A stretch of 64,000 nucleotides of DNA, from contig JAUIJE010000007.1 in assembly GCA_030431455.1 (NCBI GenBank), positions 62,001 to 126,000 of the forward strand, in the 5' to 3' direction. The position numbers were made by a program, and so were the translations under genes. The notes beneath the pieces are model-generated. The model was given only the letters and a program-made list of their open reading frames with translations, made no database searches and was not told the origin of the DNA. Shown in pieces: positions 40,815 to 49,087 of this stretch. Origin of the DNA: a bacterium (GTDB lineage Bacteria > Myxococcota > UBA727 > JAUIJE01). Each line of letters starts with the position of its first letter. Position 1 is the first letter of the stretch.

Positions 40815-42997
40815 TTCCCCAAGACGCGCACACCGTCGCGGCTGCGGCCGTGGCCGGGGTGTTTTTGTACCTCGGCGCTGCGGGCCTGGCGATTCGGGCC
40901 GCGACGCTGCGCGGCCTGCCCAGCTGGGTGGGGGTCGCCCTCGGCGTGTTCGCGGCGCCGCTGTCGGCGCCGGTGCTGTTGGTGATGGCGATGACCCACC
41001 CCGACCCGGTGCTCGAGGCGCGGGGCGGGGGCGTGTTCAAGCGCGGCCCCGACGGGATCGTGTCGTTGCCGGGCATCCTCATCGGGGCGGTGCTGTCCCT
41101 GGTGGCGTTGGTCGGCACCTTCGTGGGGTGGCGCTACGGGTTCGAGATTCGCGGCGAGAACCTCCAGGCCCCCGTCGTGCGCGCGTTCATGATCGGCGGG
41201 TTCATCGCGGGGTTTTTGGTCTCGACGCTCAGCAAGCGGGTCAGCTTCCTCGAGGCCCTGATCATCACCGGGCTGTGCGCGCTCGTGCCGGTGTTCGGCG
41301 GCGATTACGTCTCCGAGATGTTCACCTACGGGACCGCGGCCGCCTACTACGGCGTGGTCCTCGTCGCGGGCGCGCTGCTGTTGCTGTTGGTGCTCACCCT
41401 CGGGGGCTCGTTCGGGTTTTTGTTCACCGGGGACGGCAAGATCTCGCTGTCGTGGTCGTACGAGAATTGGATCGGCCGGCGCTTTTTGATGGGCAAGCGG
41501 GGCAACAACGTCGTCGGGACCATCACGTCGATCAGCGTGCTCGCGGTGGCGGTCGGCACCTGCGCGATGATCGTGGTGATGAGCGTGATGAACGGTTTTT
41601 CCACCGACCTGCGCAGCAAGATCTTCGGGGCCAACGCCCACCTCATCGTGCTCAAGTACGGCAACGACTTCACCGACTACGACGCGGTCCGAAAAAAGAC
41701 CCGGCGGGTCGACCACGTGACCGGCGCGAGCCCCTTCATCCTCAACGAGGTGATGGTCAGCTCTGACGTCAACCTCACCGGCGCGTTGCTCAAGGGCATC
41801 GACACCGAGACCGTCGACCAGGTGAGCATCCTGCGCAAAAATGTGGTCCAGGGCGACCTCAACCACCTGCGCACCCCCGCGCTGATCGCGGTGCCGAAGA
41901 CCCACAAGATCAAACCCACGGTGGGCCCGGCCGGGACCCAGGGCAGCGCCCCCCTGCCGTCGGGCCAGGACGACAAAAAGGCCATGGCCCCCACCGGCAC
42001 CACCCGCCACGACGTGGCCGACCCGCTCTCGCCCACCGATCCCTTGCTCCCGCCGCTGGAGCAAAAAGCCGCCGACGCCGAGGCGGCCAACACCCCGACC
42101 ACCTCGGAGCTCGAGGCGCTCGACGCCGCCATCGCCGCGGCCGCGGCCGGCACCCCGGCTGCAGATGCATTGGCCAAGGACGGCGGCCCCGCCGACAAAA
42201 ACCTCCTCCCCGGCATCGCCATCGGGCAGGAGATGAGCCGCAACCTCAAGGTCTACGTCGGGGACGTCATCAACGTGGTCAGCCCGGTGGGCGAGCTCGG
42301 CCCCACCGGCCCCGTGCCCAAGGCCCGCGCCTTCCGCGTCGCCGCGGTGTTCTTCTCGGGGATGTACGAATACGACAGCAAGTTCATCTACATCGACCTC
42401 GCCGAGGCCCAAGACTTCTTCACCCTCGGCCAGTCGGTGACCGGCATCGAATACAAGGTCGACGACATCGACAAGACCCAGGAGATCGGGCGGCACATCC
42501 TCAAGCGGGTGGGGGGCTATCCCTACCGCAGCAAAGACTGGATGGAGATGAACAAGAACCTCTTCTCTGCGCTCAAGCTCGAGAAGATCGCGATGTTCAT
42601 CATCTTGACCTTCATCATCCTCGTGGCCAGCTTCCTGATTGCAGCTACATTGATCGTGTTCGTGATCGAGAAGTCCAAGGAGATCGCGATCCTCAAGAGC
42701 ATGGGGGCCACCGACACATCGATCATGAAGGTGTTCGTGACCTACGGGGTGATCGTGGGGACCTTCGGGGCGCTGGCCGGATTGGGGGTGGGGCTGTTGC
42801 TCTGCTTTGGCATCCAGACCTTTGGCATCGGGCTGGACCCCGACGTCTACTACATCACAAATCTGCCCGTGCACGTCGACAGCTTCGAGGCCACCGTGGT
42901 CGCGCTCGCCGCCATTGTGCTCAGCTACCTCGCCACCATTTACCCCTCGCTGCTCGCGGCCCGGCTGCGCCCGGTGGAAGGCCTGAGGTTCGAATGA
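40811..42997 (+). CDS. LolC/LolE-type lipoprotein-releasing permease with extra N-terminal membrane domain
   Basis: A 728-residue inner-membrane protein. From about residue 210 it is a LolC/E-type MacB/FtsX permease: YENWIGRRFLMGKRGNNVVGTITSISVLAVAVGTCAM is the family opening, followed by the periplasmic domain and three C-terminal TM helices with EIAILKSMGATDTSIMKVF, the coupling segment. Residues 1-200 add about five to six hydrophobic helices not found in ordinary LolC/E (about 400 residues). A Pro/Ala-rich low-complexity insert (about residues 375-460) interrupts the periplasmic domain. It forms an operon with LolD by ATGATG overlap. Role: extraction of outer-membrane lipoproteins, apt in such a lipoprotein-rich genome. 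Confidence 0.88.
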   Translation: MIPQDAHTVAAAAVAGVFLYLGAAGLAIRAATLRGLPSWVGVALGVFAAPLSAPVLLVMAMTHPDPVLEARGGGVFKRGPDGIVSLPGILIGAVLSLVALVGTFVGWRYGFEIRGENLQAPVVRAFMIGGFIAGFLVSTLSKRVSFLEALIITGLCALVPVFGGDYVSEMFTYGTAAAYYGVVLVAGALLLLLVLTLGGSFGFLFTGDGKISLSWSYENWIGRRFLMGKRGNNVVGTITSISVLAVAVGTCAMIVVMSVMNGFSTDLRSKIFGANAHLIVLKYGNDFTDYDAVRKKTRRVDHVTGASPFILNEVMVSSDVNLTGALLKGIDTETVDQVSILRKNVVQGDLNHLRTPALIAVPKTHKIKPTVGPAGTQGSAPLPSGQDDKKAMAPTGTTRHDVADPLSPTDPLLPPLEQKAADAEAANTPTTSELEALDAAIAAAAAGTPAADALAKDGGPADKNLLPGIAIGQEMSRNLKVYVGDVINVVSPVGELGPTGPVPKARAFRVAAVFFSGMYEYDSKFIYIDLAEAQDFFTLGQSVTGIEYKVDDIDKTQEIGRHILKRVGGYPYRSKDWMEMNKNLFSALKLEKIAMFIILTFIILVASFLIAATLIVFVIEKSKEIAILKSMGATDTSIMKVFVTYGVIVGTFGALAGLGVGLLLCFGIQTFGIGLDPDVYYITNLPVHVDSFEATVVALAAIVLSYLATIYPSLLAARLRPVEGLRFE

Positions 42998-43725
42998 TGG
43001 ACATCACGGTGCGCGACCTGCACAAGAGCTACTTCCTCGACGGGGCCGAGATCCCCGTGCTCAAGGGGCTCGACTTCACGATTCCGTCCGGGACGTTTTT
43101 GTCCATCACCGGCCCGTCCGGGGTCGGCAAGTCCACCCTGCTCCAGGTCATGGGCACCCTCGACCAACCGAGCGCAGGGCAGGTGCAATACGACGGGCGC
43201 AACGTGTTCGACGACACCGCGGCGGGGCTCTCGGCGTTTCGCAACCGCCACATCGGGTTTGTGTTCCAGTTTCATCATTTGTTGCCCGAGTTCACCGCGC
43301 TCGAGAACGTGATGATGCCTGCGCTCATCGACCGCGTGGGGGGCGCGGTGGCCGAGCAACGGGCCCGCGGCCTGCTCGCCCAGGTGGGGCTCGAGGCCCG
43401 GGTCAAACACCGGCCGGGGGAGCTCTCGGGCGGTGAGCAACAACGCGTGGCCTTGGCCCGGGCCCTGATGAACGAGCCCGAGGTCCTGCTCGCCGACGAG
43501 CCCACCGGCAACCTCGACGAGCAGACCGGCGAAGGCATCTTCGACATCATGCGCACGCTCAACAAAGAGCGCGGCATCACCGTGGTCATCGTCACCCACA
43601 ACCAGCGCCTGGCCGCGACCATGCCGCGCCAGATGCACATGAGCCGGCAAGGCCTGTCCTGGCTCGACCAGGGCGAGCAGCCCGACCCCGTGCCCCCCAG
43701 CCAGCCGGTCAACATCCCGAGCTGA
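42994..43725 (+). CDS. lolD: LolD-type ABC transporter ATPase
   Basis: A 243-residue ATPase energising lipoprotein release. Walker A is GPSGVGKST, Q-loop region FVFQFHHLLPEFTALENVMMP (the QFHHLLPEF segment is diagnostic of LolD), signature LSGGEQQR, Walker B VLLADEPTGNLD and H-loop VTHNQ. The start overlaps the permease stop. The C-terminal 20 residues are a short Pro-rich tail. Confidence 0.93.
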   Translation: MMDITVRDLHKSYFLDGAEIPVLKGLDFTIPSGTFLSITGPSGVGKSTLLQVMGTLDQPSAGQVQYDGRNVFDDTAAGLSAFRNRHIGFVFQFHHLLPEFTALENVMMPALIDRVGGAVAEQRARGLLAQVGLEARVKHRPGELSGGEQQRVALARALMNEPEVLLADEPTGNLDEQTGEGIFDIMRTLNKERGITVVIVTHNQRLAATMPRQMHMSRQGLSWLDQGEQPDPVPPSQPVNIPS

Positions 43726-43733
43726 TCGGGAAC

Positions 43734-43771
43734 CATCCCTCCTCCCGGCGGTCTAGCCGGCAGGAGGGATG
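43734..43771 (+). promoter_or_regulatory. Hairpin enclosing the Shine-Dalgarno of the di-haem cytochrome gene
   Basis: CATCCCTCCT (43734-43743) pairs perfectly with AGGAGGGATG (43762-43771). After one mismatch CCGGC pairs with GCCGG around the loop GGTCTA. The 3' arm is the AGGAGGG ribosome site and the first ATG, so the folded RNA would block initiation. There is no T run, so it is not an ordinary terminator. Confidence 0.75.
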
Positions 43772-44932
43772 ATGCGAAGCTTTGTCCACACCATCGCCGG
43801 CGTGCTCGCCGGCGGCGCCTTGCTCGGGCTGTTGGCGGTGCCCGACGCTCCAGCGCCCGCCCACGTCGACGAGGCCCGCGCCACCGAGCGGGCCGACGAG
43901 GGCCGCGCGCTTTTTATGCATAGCTGGACCCGCGCGGACCCCCGCAGCGTGGCCGGCAACGGCCTCGGCCCGTACTTCAACGCCACCTCCTGCGTGGGCT
44001 GCCACAGCCGCGGCGGGGCGGGGGGCGGCGGGTCGCGGGACCACAACGTGAACATCGTCGGCGGGTTTGTCGCCCACCGGCAAAGCTGGCCTGGCGTCGG
44101 GGTTCCGCTCGGCGCCCCCGCGGGATTTGGCGGTCTCGGCATCGGTGGCCTCACCACCGCGACCCTGCGGTTCGTGCGCGGGCGTGCCCCGCTGGTGCGC
44201 GGCGCACGCAACGCCCCGGCGCTCTTCGGCGCCGGGCTCATCGATGCGATTCCCGACGAGACCATCATCGCCGAGGCCCAGGCGCGGGACCCGCGCTGGC
44301 CGGACATCCGCGGCCGGGTGGGCCGGGACGCGACGGGGGCGGTGGCGCGCTTTGGCTGGAAAGGCGACGTGGCCCGGCTCTCCACATTTGTGGCCCAGGC
44401 CGCGGCCAACGAGTTGGGGCTCACCAACCCGGGGCAAGCCGAGACCGTGCCCGCCTCGGCCGAACGGTCCCCCGATCTCGACCTCGACCAAGCCGACCTG
44501 GACGCCTTGGTGGCGTTTGTGGCGCGACTGCCGCGCCCGGTCGAGGAGCCGCCCAGCGCGTTGGTCGAGCGCGGCGCGCAGGTGTTCGAGGCGGTGGGGT
44601 GCACCGCGTGTCATCGCCCGCGCCTCGGGGCGGTGCGAGGCTTGTACAGCGATCTCCTGCTGCACGACCTGGGGGCGCAGCTTGTCGACGGCGCGGGCGG
44701 CTACTACGGCGCGCCCCTCAAAGATGAGCAGGCGCCCCTGTGGCGCACCCCGCCGCTCTGGGGGCTGCGCGATTCCGCGCCCTACCTGCACGACGGCCGG
44801 GCCACCACCGTGGACGACGCGGTTCGCGCCCACGCGGGGGAGGCCGAGCCCGTCCGCGGCCTCTATGAAGCATTGCCGCCGGTCGAACGAGAGGCCCTGC
44901 TCAGCTTCCTCGACACCCTGCAAGCCCCATAG
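43772..44932 (+). CDS. Di-haem c-type cytochrome (DHOR/thiol-oxidoreductase-like)
   Basis: A 386-residue periplasmic protein with signal peptide (TIAGVLAGGALLGLLAV) and two haem c motifs: CVGCH (about residue 75) and CTACH (about residue 287). ADEGRALFMHSWT, GNGLGPYFNATSCVGCHSRGG and TPPLWGLRDSAPYLHDGRA are characteristic of the DUF1111/di-haem oxidoreductase family related to MauG-type peroxidases. Redox partner unknown. ATG 43772 gives workable spacing from AGGAGGG; ATG 43769 abuts it. The ribosome site is in a strong hairpin (43734-43771), suggesting translational control. Confidence 0.87.
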   Translation: MRSFVHTIAGVLAGGALLGLLAVPDAPAPAHVDEARATERADEGRALFMHSWTRADPRSVAGNGLGPYFNATSCVGCHSRGGAGGGGSRDHNVNIVGGFVAHRQSWPGVGVPLGAPAGFGGLGIGGLTTATLRFVRGRAPLVRGARNAPALFGAGLIDAIPDETIIAEAQARDPRWPDIRGRVGRDATGAVARFGWKGDVARLSTFVAQAAANELGLTNPGQAETVPASAERSPDLDLDQADLDALVAFVARLPRPVEEPPSALVERGAQVFEAVGCTACHRPRLGAVRGLYSDLLLHDLGAQLVDGAGGYYGAPLKDEQAPLWRTPPLWGLRDSAPYLHDGRATTVDDAVRAHAGEAEPVRGLYEALPPVEREALLSFLDTLQAP

Positions 44933-44977
44933 GCGGCAGATGAGGCAAACAATCGTTCGAGCCTGAAGAGCCGCCTA
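44930..44977. terminator. Inverted repeat between convergent genes
   Basis: TAGGCGGC (44930-44937) pairs with GCCGCCTA (44970-44977), with an inner AGGC/GCCT pair. It lies at the 3' end of the cytochrome gene and may terminate on either strand, although T runs are absent. Confidence 0.4.
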
Positions 44978-45046
44978 CCGCCGACCGGTCACGTCTCGCT
45001 CAGATGAGAAGCGCGCGCGAGGCGAAGGCCCAGCCTGCGCCGCTTG

Positions 45047-45970
45047 TCACAAATCGAAGTCGCCGCGGTCGTACGCGTCCCGGGCGTTGCCAACCAATTC
45101 GGAAGGCACGACGGTGTAGCGGATGGTCGCGACCAGGGCGAGGTCGACCTCGCCGAGCGGCTTTCTGCGCATGTTGGCGGCGGAGCCCTCGGACAGGGTG
45201 GGGCGGGTCCCTTCGGGGAGCGCGGTCACGAGGGTGAACCGGAGCTTCTTGAGGCCGTCGTTGAACAGCTCCTCGCCCGCGTCGTTGTCGAACCGGATGG
45301 GGGTGGTGCCGTCGGTCTCGGCGTATTGGCGATCCAAGGTGCCGATCTTTTCGACTGCGCCGGACTCGATGAGCTCGTCGGCGTCGGCATCCTCGATGTA
45401 TTCGAGGGTCATGTAGATGTCGAGGTCGACGGTGTCGAAGGTCAGGCTGTTGTCTTTCCACTTGAGCCCGATGTTCTCGAGGTTGACCGCCTGGATGGCG
45501 TCGGGGGAGCTCACGTTGAGCTGCTCGGTGATGTCCACCGGGACCGCCGAGCGCAGGTTGAGATCGTCGAACAGCCCTTGGTCCTCCGCGAACTCCTCGA
45601 CGTCGACCACAAGCTGCGGGCAGTCCATGGGGTTGGGCTCGTCACAGCCGTCGAGATTGGGCACCGGGTTGCCCTGGTCGTCGGTGACCTCCACCGAGAT
45701 CGGGAACTCCTCCGGCACGCGGGGCGGGTTGCCGACTTCGTCGTCGTCGGTGCGGTCGAGGGCCTTGAGCACCACACATTGTTCGGAGTCGCCGTCGTTG
45801 CAGACCTCGGCCTCGGCGGACTCGATCTTCTCGGTGACGTCGATGTGCACCGGCGGGGTCTGGAGGTTGACCGAGAGATCGATGGGCTCTTCATAGAGCG
45901 CTTGCAGGTATTCGCACCCGGTGGCGGACACGGCGAGGGACAAGCAGGCAAGAACGTTCAAGAATTTCAT
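45047..45970 (-). CDS. Acidic lipoprotein of unknown function
   Basis: A 307-residue predicted lipoprotein (MKFLNVLACLSLAVSATGC). The mature chain is very acidic and beta-rich, with a run of paired Cys (VCNDGDSEQC; GCDEPNPMDC) in its first third and repeated D-T-V-D-L-type strands later. No family recognised; the texture suggests an extracellular binding domain. GGGAG supports ATG 45970. A near-palindrome overlaps the likely -10 TATCCT at 45989-46009. Confidence 0.72.
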   Translation of the reverse strand: MKFLNVLACLSLAVSATGCEYLQALYEEPIDLSVNLQTPPVHIDVTEKIESAEAEVCNDGDSEQCVVLKALDRTDDDEVGNPPRVPEEFPISVEVTDDQGNPVPNLDGCDEPNPMDCPQLVVDVEEFAEDQGLFDDLNLRSAVPVDITEQLNVSSPDAIQAVNLENIGLKWKDNSLTFDTVDLDIYMTLEYIEDADADELIESGAVEKIGTLDRQYAETDGTTPIRFDNDAGEELFNDGLKKLRFTLVTALPEGTRPTLSEGSAANMRRKPLGEVDLALVATIRYTVVPSELVGNARDAYDRGDFDL

Positions 45971-45988
45971 GTGACTCCCGGTGTGCAG

Positions 45989-46009
45989 AAAGGATACCCA
46001 GGGTCCTTT
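45989..46009 (-). promoter_or_regulatory. Imperfect 21-bp palindrome over a -10 element
   Basis: AAAGGATACCC-a-GGGTCCTTT; arms match except one offset position. The minus-strand TATCCT within it could be the -10 of the lipoprotein gene, so binding there would repress it. Confidence 0.4.
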
Positions 46010-46038
46010 CGGCGCGCACACCGCGGGTCAGAAGTGTC

Positions 46039-47286
46039 TCACCGGGGGGTGGGAGCCTGGGCCAGCGCGGTCAGCGTGGCTTCGTGCTGGGCCGCGCGGT
46101 CGTGCGCGCGGTGCAGCAGGGCCGCGACCGGGGCGTCGGCGGGCAGCGCCCCGCTGGCCATGGCCTCGTGGATGGTGGCCACGATGTCGTACAGGCCGGT
46201 GTGGTAGCCCCGCCCATCCGAGGCGACGGCCAACGACGGCACCTGTTGGTTCGCGGGCAGCGCCTCGACCGGGAGCGGGGACGCGGCCAGCCGGACCCAG
46301 GGCGCCCCCGCCCGGCTCGATCCGAGCAGCGTGGGGGCGCCGACCGCGGGGCCAAAGCCCAGGCCGGGCGCGATCGCGACCACGCCGATGACCGGGCCGC
46401 CGAGCCCCGGCAACAGCGCGCGCAAGGCCGCCGGGTGTGTGGGGCCGAGCAAGATGTCGCAGCGGGCCCGGGCGAGGGCGGTCAGGGTCCGGGCCGCGCG
46501 CGGATCGACCGCGTCTTTGCGCAGGCGATCGGTGCGCACGAGCAGGCCGCCGCCCCGGGGCACGATGCCGTCCTGCTGCTCGACGGCGCGGCGCTCGTCG
46601 GCGCAGTCTGGCGCCTCGGTGAACAGCACGCTCATGCCCTCGTAGGGGTCGCCGCCGAGCGCGGTGAGGCGGGGCCCCAGCCGGCGCACGTAGGGTGAAA
46701 AAAGCTCATGGGCCGCGCCGCCCACGACGAGAATCGCGGGCCGTTCGAGCGGGGTCTCGACCGGGAGCGCCCCCCGCCGGGGCATGAGGCCGAAGCTGCG
46801 CTGGGGGCTCGCCCCCGCGAGCGCGGCCAAGAACGCGCGGCCTTGGGCTTCGTCGTCGAAGGCCCCGCGCACGTCGACGCCGAGCAGGGCCGCGGCGGTG
46901 TCGAACCCGGGCGCGGGACCGGGCCCGAGCTGGCGCGCGATTTTGGCGCACTCCACGTCGAGGCCGCACAGGAGCATGGCCGCGTCCCCGGCGGCGTGGG
47001 GGCCGTCTTCGACCACCAGCTGCACCCCGTCGTCGAGCGGGGTCACGTGCGGGTACAGCGGCGCGTCCACCGCGCGCACCACCACCCGGGCCGCGGACAA
47101 CAGCGGCGCGCCCCCGAGGGCGAAGGCGCGGACCAGAAAGCCGAGGTCCACCCCCGCCCGGGCGGCCCCCTCGTGGCCGAGGGGGTGGAGGGCTTGGTAG
47201 GTCTCGTGGAGCGCGGGGGCAGACAGCGCCGCGTGCTCGAGCGTGTGGCAGGCCTCGGTGAGGACGGACAGGGCGAGGTCGCGCAT
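46039..47286 (-). CDS. Protein of unknown function
   Basis: A 415-residue soluble, Ala/Leu/Gly-rich protein without signal peptide. The N-terminus is helical (SVLTEACHTLEHAALSAPALHETYQAL). Two alpha/beta halves follow, with Gly-rich turns after strands (ERPAILVVGGAAHELFSPYVRRLG; GGPVIGVVAIAPGLGFG), which may hint at a nucleotide- or substrate-binding Rossmann-like fold. I do not recognise the family. It is divergent from gpsA. TAGACT ends 6 nt before ATG 47286 with only C residues between, so the message is likely leaderless. Confidence 0.6.
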   Translation of the reverse strand: MRDLALSVLTEACHTLEHAALSAPALHETYQALHPLGHEGAARAGVDLGFLVRAFALGGAPLLSAARVVVRAVDAPLYPHVTPLDDGVQLVVEDGPHAAGDAAMLLCGLDVECAKIARQLGPGPAPGFDTAAALLGVDVRGAFDDEAQGRAFLAALAGASPQRSFGLMPRRGALPVETPLERPAILVVGGAAHELFSPYVRRLGPRLTALGGDPYEGMSVLFTEAPDCADERRAVEQQDGIVPRGGGLLVRTDRLRKDAVDPRAARTLTALARARCDILLGPTHPAALRALLPGLGGPVIGVVAIAPGLGFGPAVGAPTLLGSSRAGAPWVRLAASPLPVEALPANQQVPSLAVASDGRGYHTGLYDIVATIHEAMASGALPADAPVAALLHRAHDRAAQHEATLTALAQAPTPR

Positions 47287-47361
47287 GGGGGGAGTCTACG
47301 CCAACCGGGCGGATTTCGGTAAAAGCAGGGCGCGGCACACGGCTGACAGACGGAGGACGGG

Positions 47362-48372
47362 ATGAGCGAAACGGTGGCGGTGTTGGGTGCAGGATCATTT
47401 GGGACCGCGCTGGCCAAGTTGATGGCCGAGGGCGGTCACCGGGTGACGATGTGGGCCCGCGACGAGAACGTGGTGAAGGTGATCAACGAGGAGTCCCGGC
47501 ACCCCAAACGGTTGCAGGAGATTCGGTTGCCGAGCGGGCTGACCGCGACCCGCGACGTGCTCGAGGCCGTGGATGGGGCGAGCATCGTGGTCTCGGCGAT
47601 TCCCACGGTGGCGGTGCGCGAGGTCTGGGGCAAAGCCAGGGCCAAGACCGCCGACGACGCGCTCATCGTGAGCGCGACCAAGGGCATCGAAAACGGCACG
47701 CTGATGTTGGTCAGTGACATCCTGGTCGACGTGCTCGGCGCGGCCAAGCGCGACCAGCTGACCTACCTGTCGGGGCCGAGCTTCGCCAAGGAGCTCGCCC
47801 AGCGGCTGCCCACCGCGGTCACGGTGGCGTCGACAAACATCGACGCCGCGACCAAGGTGCAGCGCGCGGTGAGCAACGATTATTTTCGGGCCTACACCAC
47901 CGAGGACGTGCTCGGGGTCGAGCTCGGCGGGGCCCTGAAAAACGTCATCGCCATCGCCGCCGGGGCCGCGGACGGGCTCGGCTTTGGGCTCAACACCCAA
48001 GCGGCGTTGATCACCCGCGGCCTGGCCGAGATGGGCCGGCTGGCGATGAAGATGGGCGCGCAGCCGATGACCTTGGCCGGGCTCGCGGGCATGGGCGACC
48101 TGGTGTTGACCTGCACCGGCAAGCTGAGCCGCAACCGCACGGTGGGGACGAAGCTCGGTGAAGGCAAGAAGCTTGACCAGATTCTCGAGGAGCTCGGCGA
48201 GGTGGCCGAGGGGGTCAACACCGCGCGGTCGGTCTACGACCTGATGCGACGGGAAGAGGTCGAGATGCCGATCTCCGAAGGGGTGTGGCGGCTTTTGTTC
48301 GAGGACGGGGTAGACCCGAAAATGGCGGTGTACGAGTTGATGGGCCGCAAGCTCAAGCGCGAGGGTGAATAG
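47362..48372 (+). CDS. gpsA: NAD(P)+-dependent glycerol-3-phosphate dehydrogenase
   Basis: A 336-residue cytosolic enzyme reducing dihydroxyacetone phosphate to sn-glycerol 3-phosphate for phospholipid synthesis. Rossmann motif VAVLGAGSFGTALA (residues 5-18) and the family sequences SATKGIENGT, YLSGPSFAKEL, GVELGGALKNVIAIAAGAADGLGFGLNT (with catalytic Lys) and GMGDLVLTCTGKLSRNRTVG are all present. A Shine-Dalgarno (GGAGG) precedes the ATG. Length is standard. Confidence 0.97.
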   Translation: MSETVAVLGAGSFGTALAKLMAEGGHRVTMWARDENVVKVINEESRHPKRLQEIRLPSGLTATRDVLEAVDGASIVVSAIPTVAVREVWGKARAKTADDALIVSATKGIENGTLMLVSDILVDVLGAAKRDQLTYLSGPSFAKELAQRLPTAVTVASTNIDAATKVQRAVSNDYFRAYTTEDVLGVELGGALKNVIAIAAGAADGLGFGLNTQAALITRGLAEMGRLAMKMGAQPMTLAGLAGMGDLVLTCTGKLSRNRTVGTKLGEGKKLDQILEELGEVAEGVNTARSVYDLMRREEVEMPISEGVWRLLFEDGVDPKMAVYELMGRKLKREGE

Positions 48373-48385
48373 CCGGCGGGCGCGC

Positions 48386-49087
48386 TCAGCCCGGCGCGAA
48401 CAGCCGGTGCAAGCGGGGCTCGTCGACGGTGGCCGACGGGGCGGGGCCGAGGGCGGGGCGGCCGCGTTGCAGCCCCAGCACAATGTCTGTGCAGTCAAGC
48501 GCGGTCTTGAGGTGGTGGGCGGCGATCAGCACCGACGCGCCGGCCGCGGTGCGGCGCCGCAGGGCCGACGCCACGAGGTCCTGTTTGCCCACGTCGAGGG
48601 AGGCGAAGGGCTCGTCGAGCACGAACAACCTCGCCTCGGGGTGCACAAACACCCGCGCGAGGTGGGCGCGTTTTTGTTGGCCGCCGGACAGCTGGGACAG
48701 GGGCTCGTCGAGGAGCGTGGCGAGGTCGAGCTCTTCGGCCACCGCGCGCACCGCGGGGTCGCTGGCGGGGGCGCGGCCGCGCACGGGGTAGAGCCCCTGG
48801 GCGATGCGCTCGCGCACGGTGAGGGCGACCGCGACCGGGCGCTGGCCCAGGCTGGCGATGCGCCGGGCGCGGTCCGCGACCGACAACGCGGCGAGGTCGT
48901 CGCCCAGCAGCCGCGCGGTCCCCGACGACAGGGGCAACAGCCCGCACACCGCGTCGAGCAGGGTGGACTTGCCCGCGCCGTTTTGCCCGAGCACGGCCAA
49001 GGCTTCGCCGGGGTGAACGCGCAGGCTGACGTCGTCGAGCACCGGGCGCCCGGCCCGGGTGACGCGCAGGCGGTCGAGCTCAAGCAT
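48386..49087 (-). CDS. btuD: Vitamin B12 ABC transporter ATPase (BtuD-type)
   Basis: A 233-residue ATPase of the FecE/BtuD class: Walker A GQNGAGKST (residues 35-43), signature LSGGQQKR, Walker B LFVLDEPFASLD and the H-loop AAHH. It starts inside the permease gene (8-nt overlap) and is the last gene of the riboswitch-controlled operon, so its substrate is most likely cobalamin. Convergent with gpsA, with 13 nt between them and no terminator visible. Confidence 0.9.
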   Translation of the reverse strand: MLELDRLRVTRAGRPVLDDVSLRVHPGEALAVLGQNGAGKSTLLDAVCGLLPLSSGTARLLGDDLAALSVADRARRIASLGQRPVAVALTVRERIAQGLYPVRGRAPASDPAVRAVAEELDLATLLDEPLSQLSGGQQKRAHLARVFVHPEARLFVLDEPFASLDVGKQDLVASALRRRTAAGASVLIAAHHLKTALDCTDIVLGLQRGRPALGPAPSATVDEPRLHRLFAPG

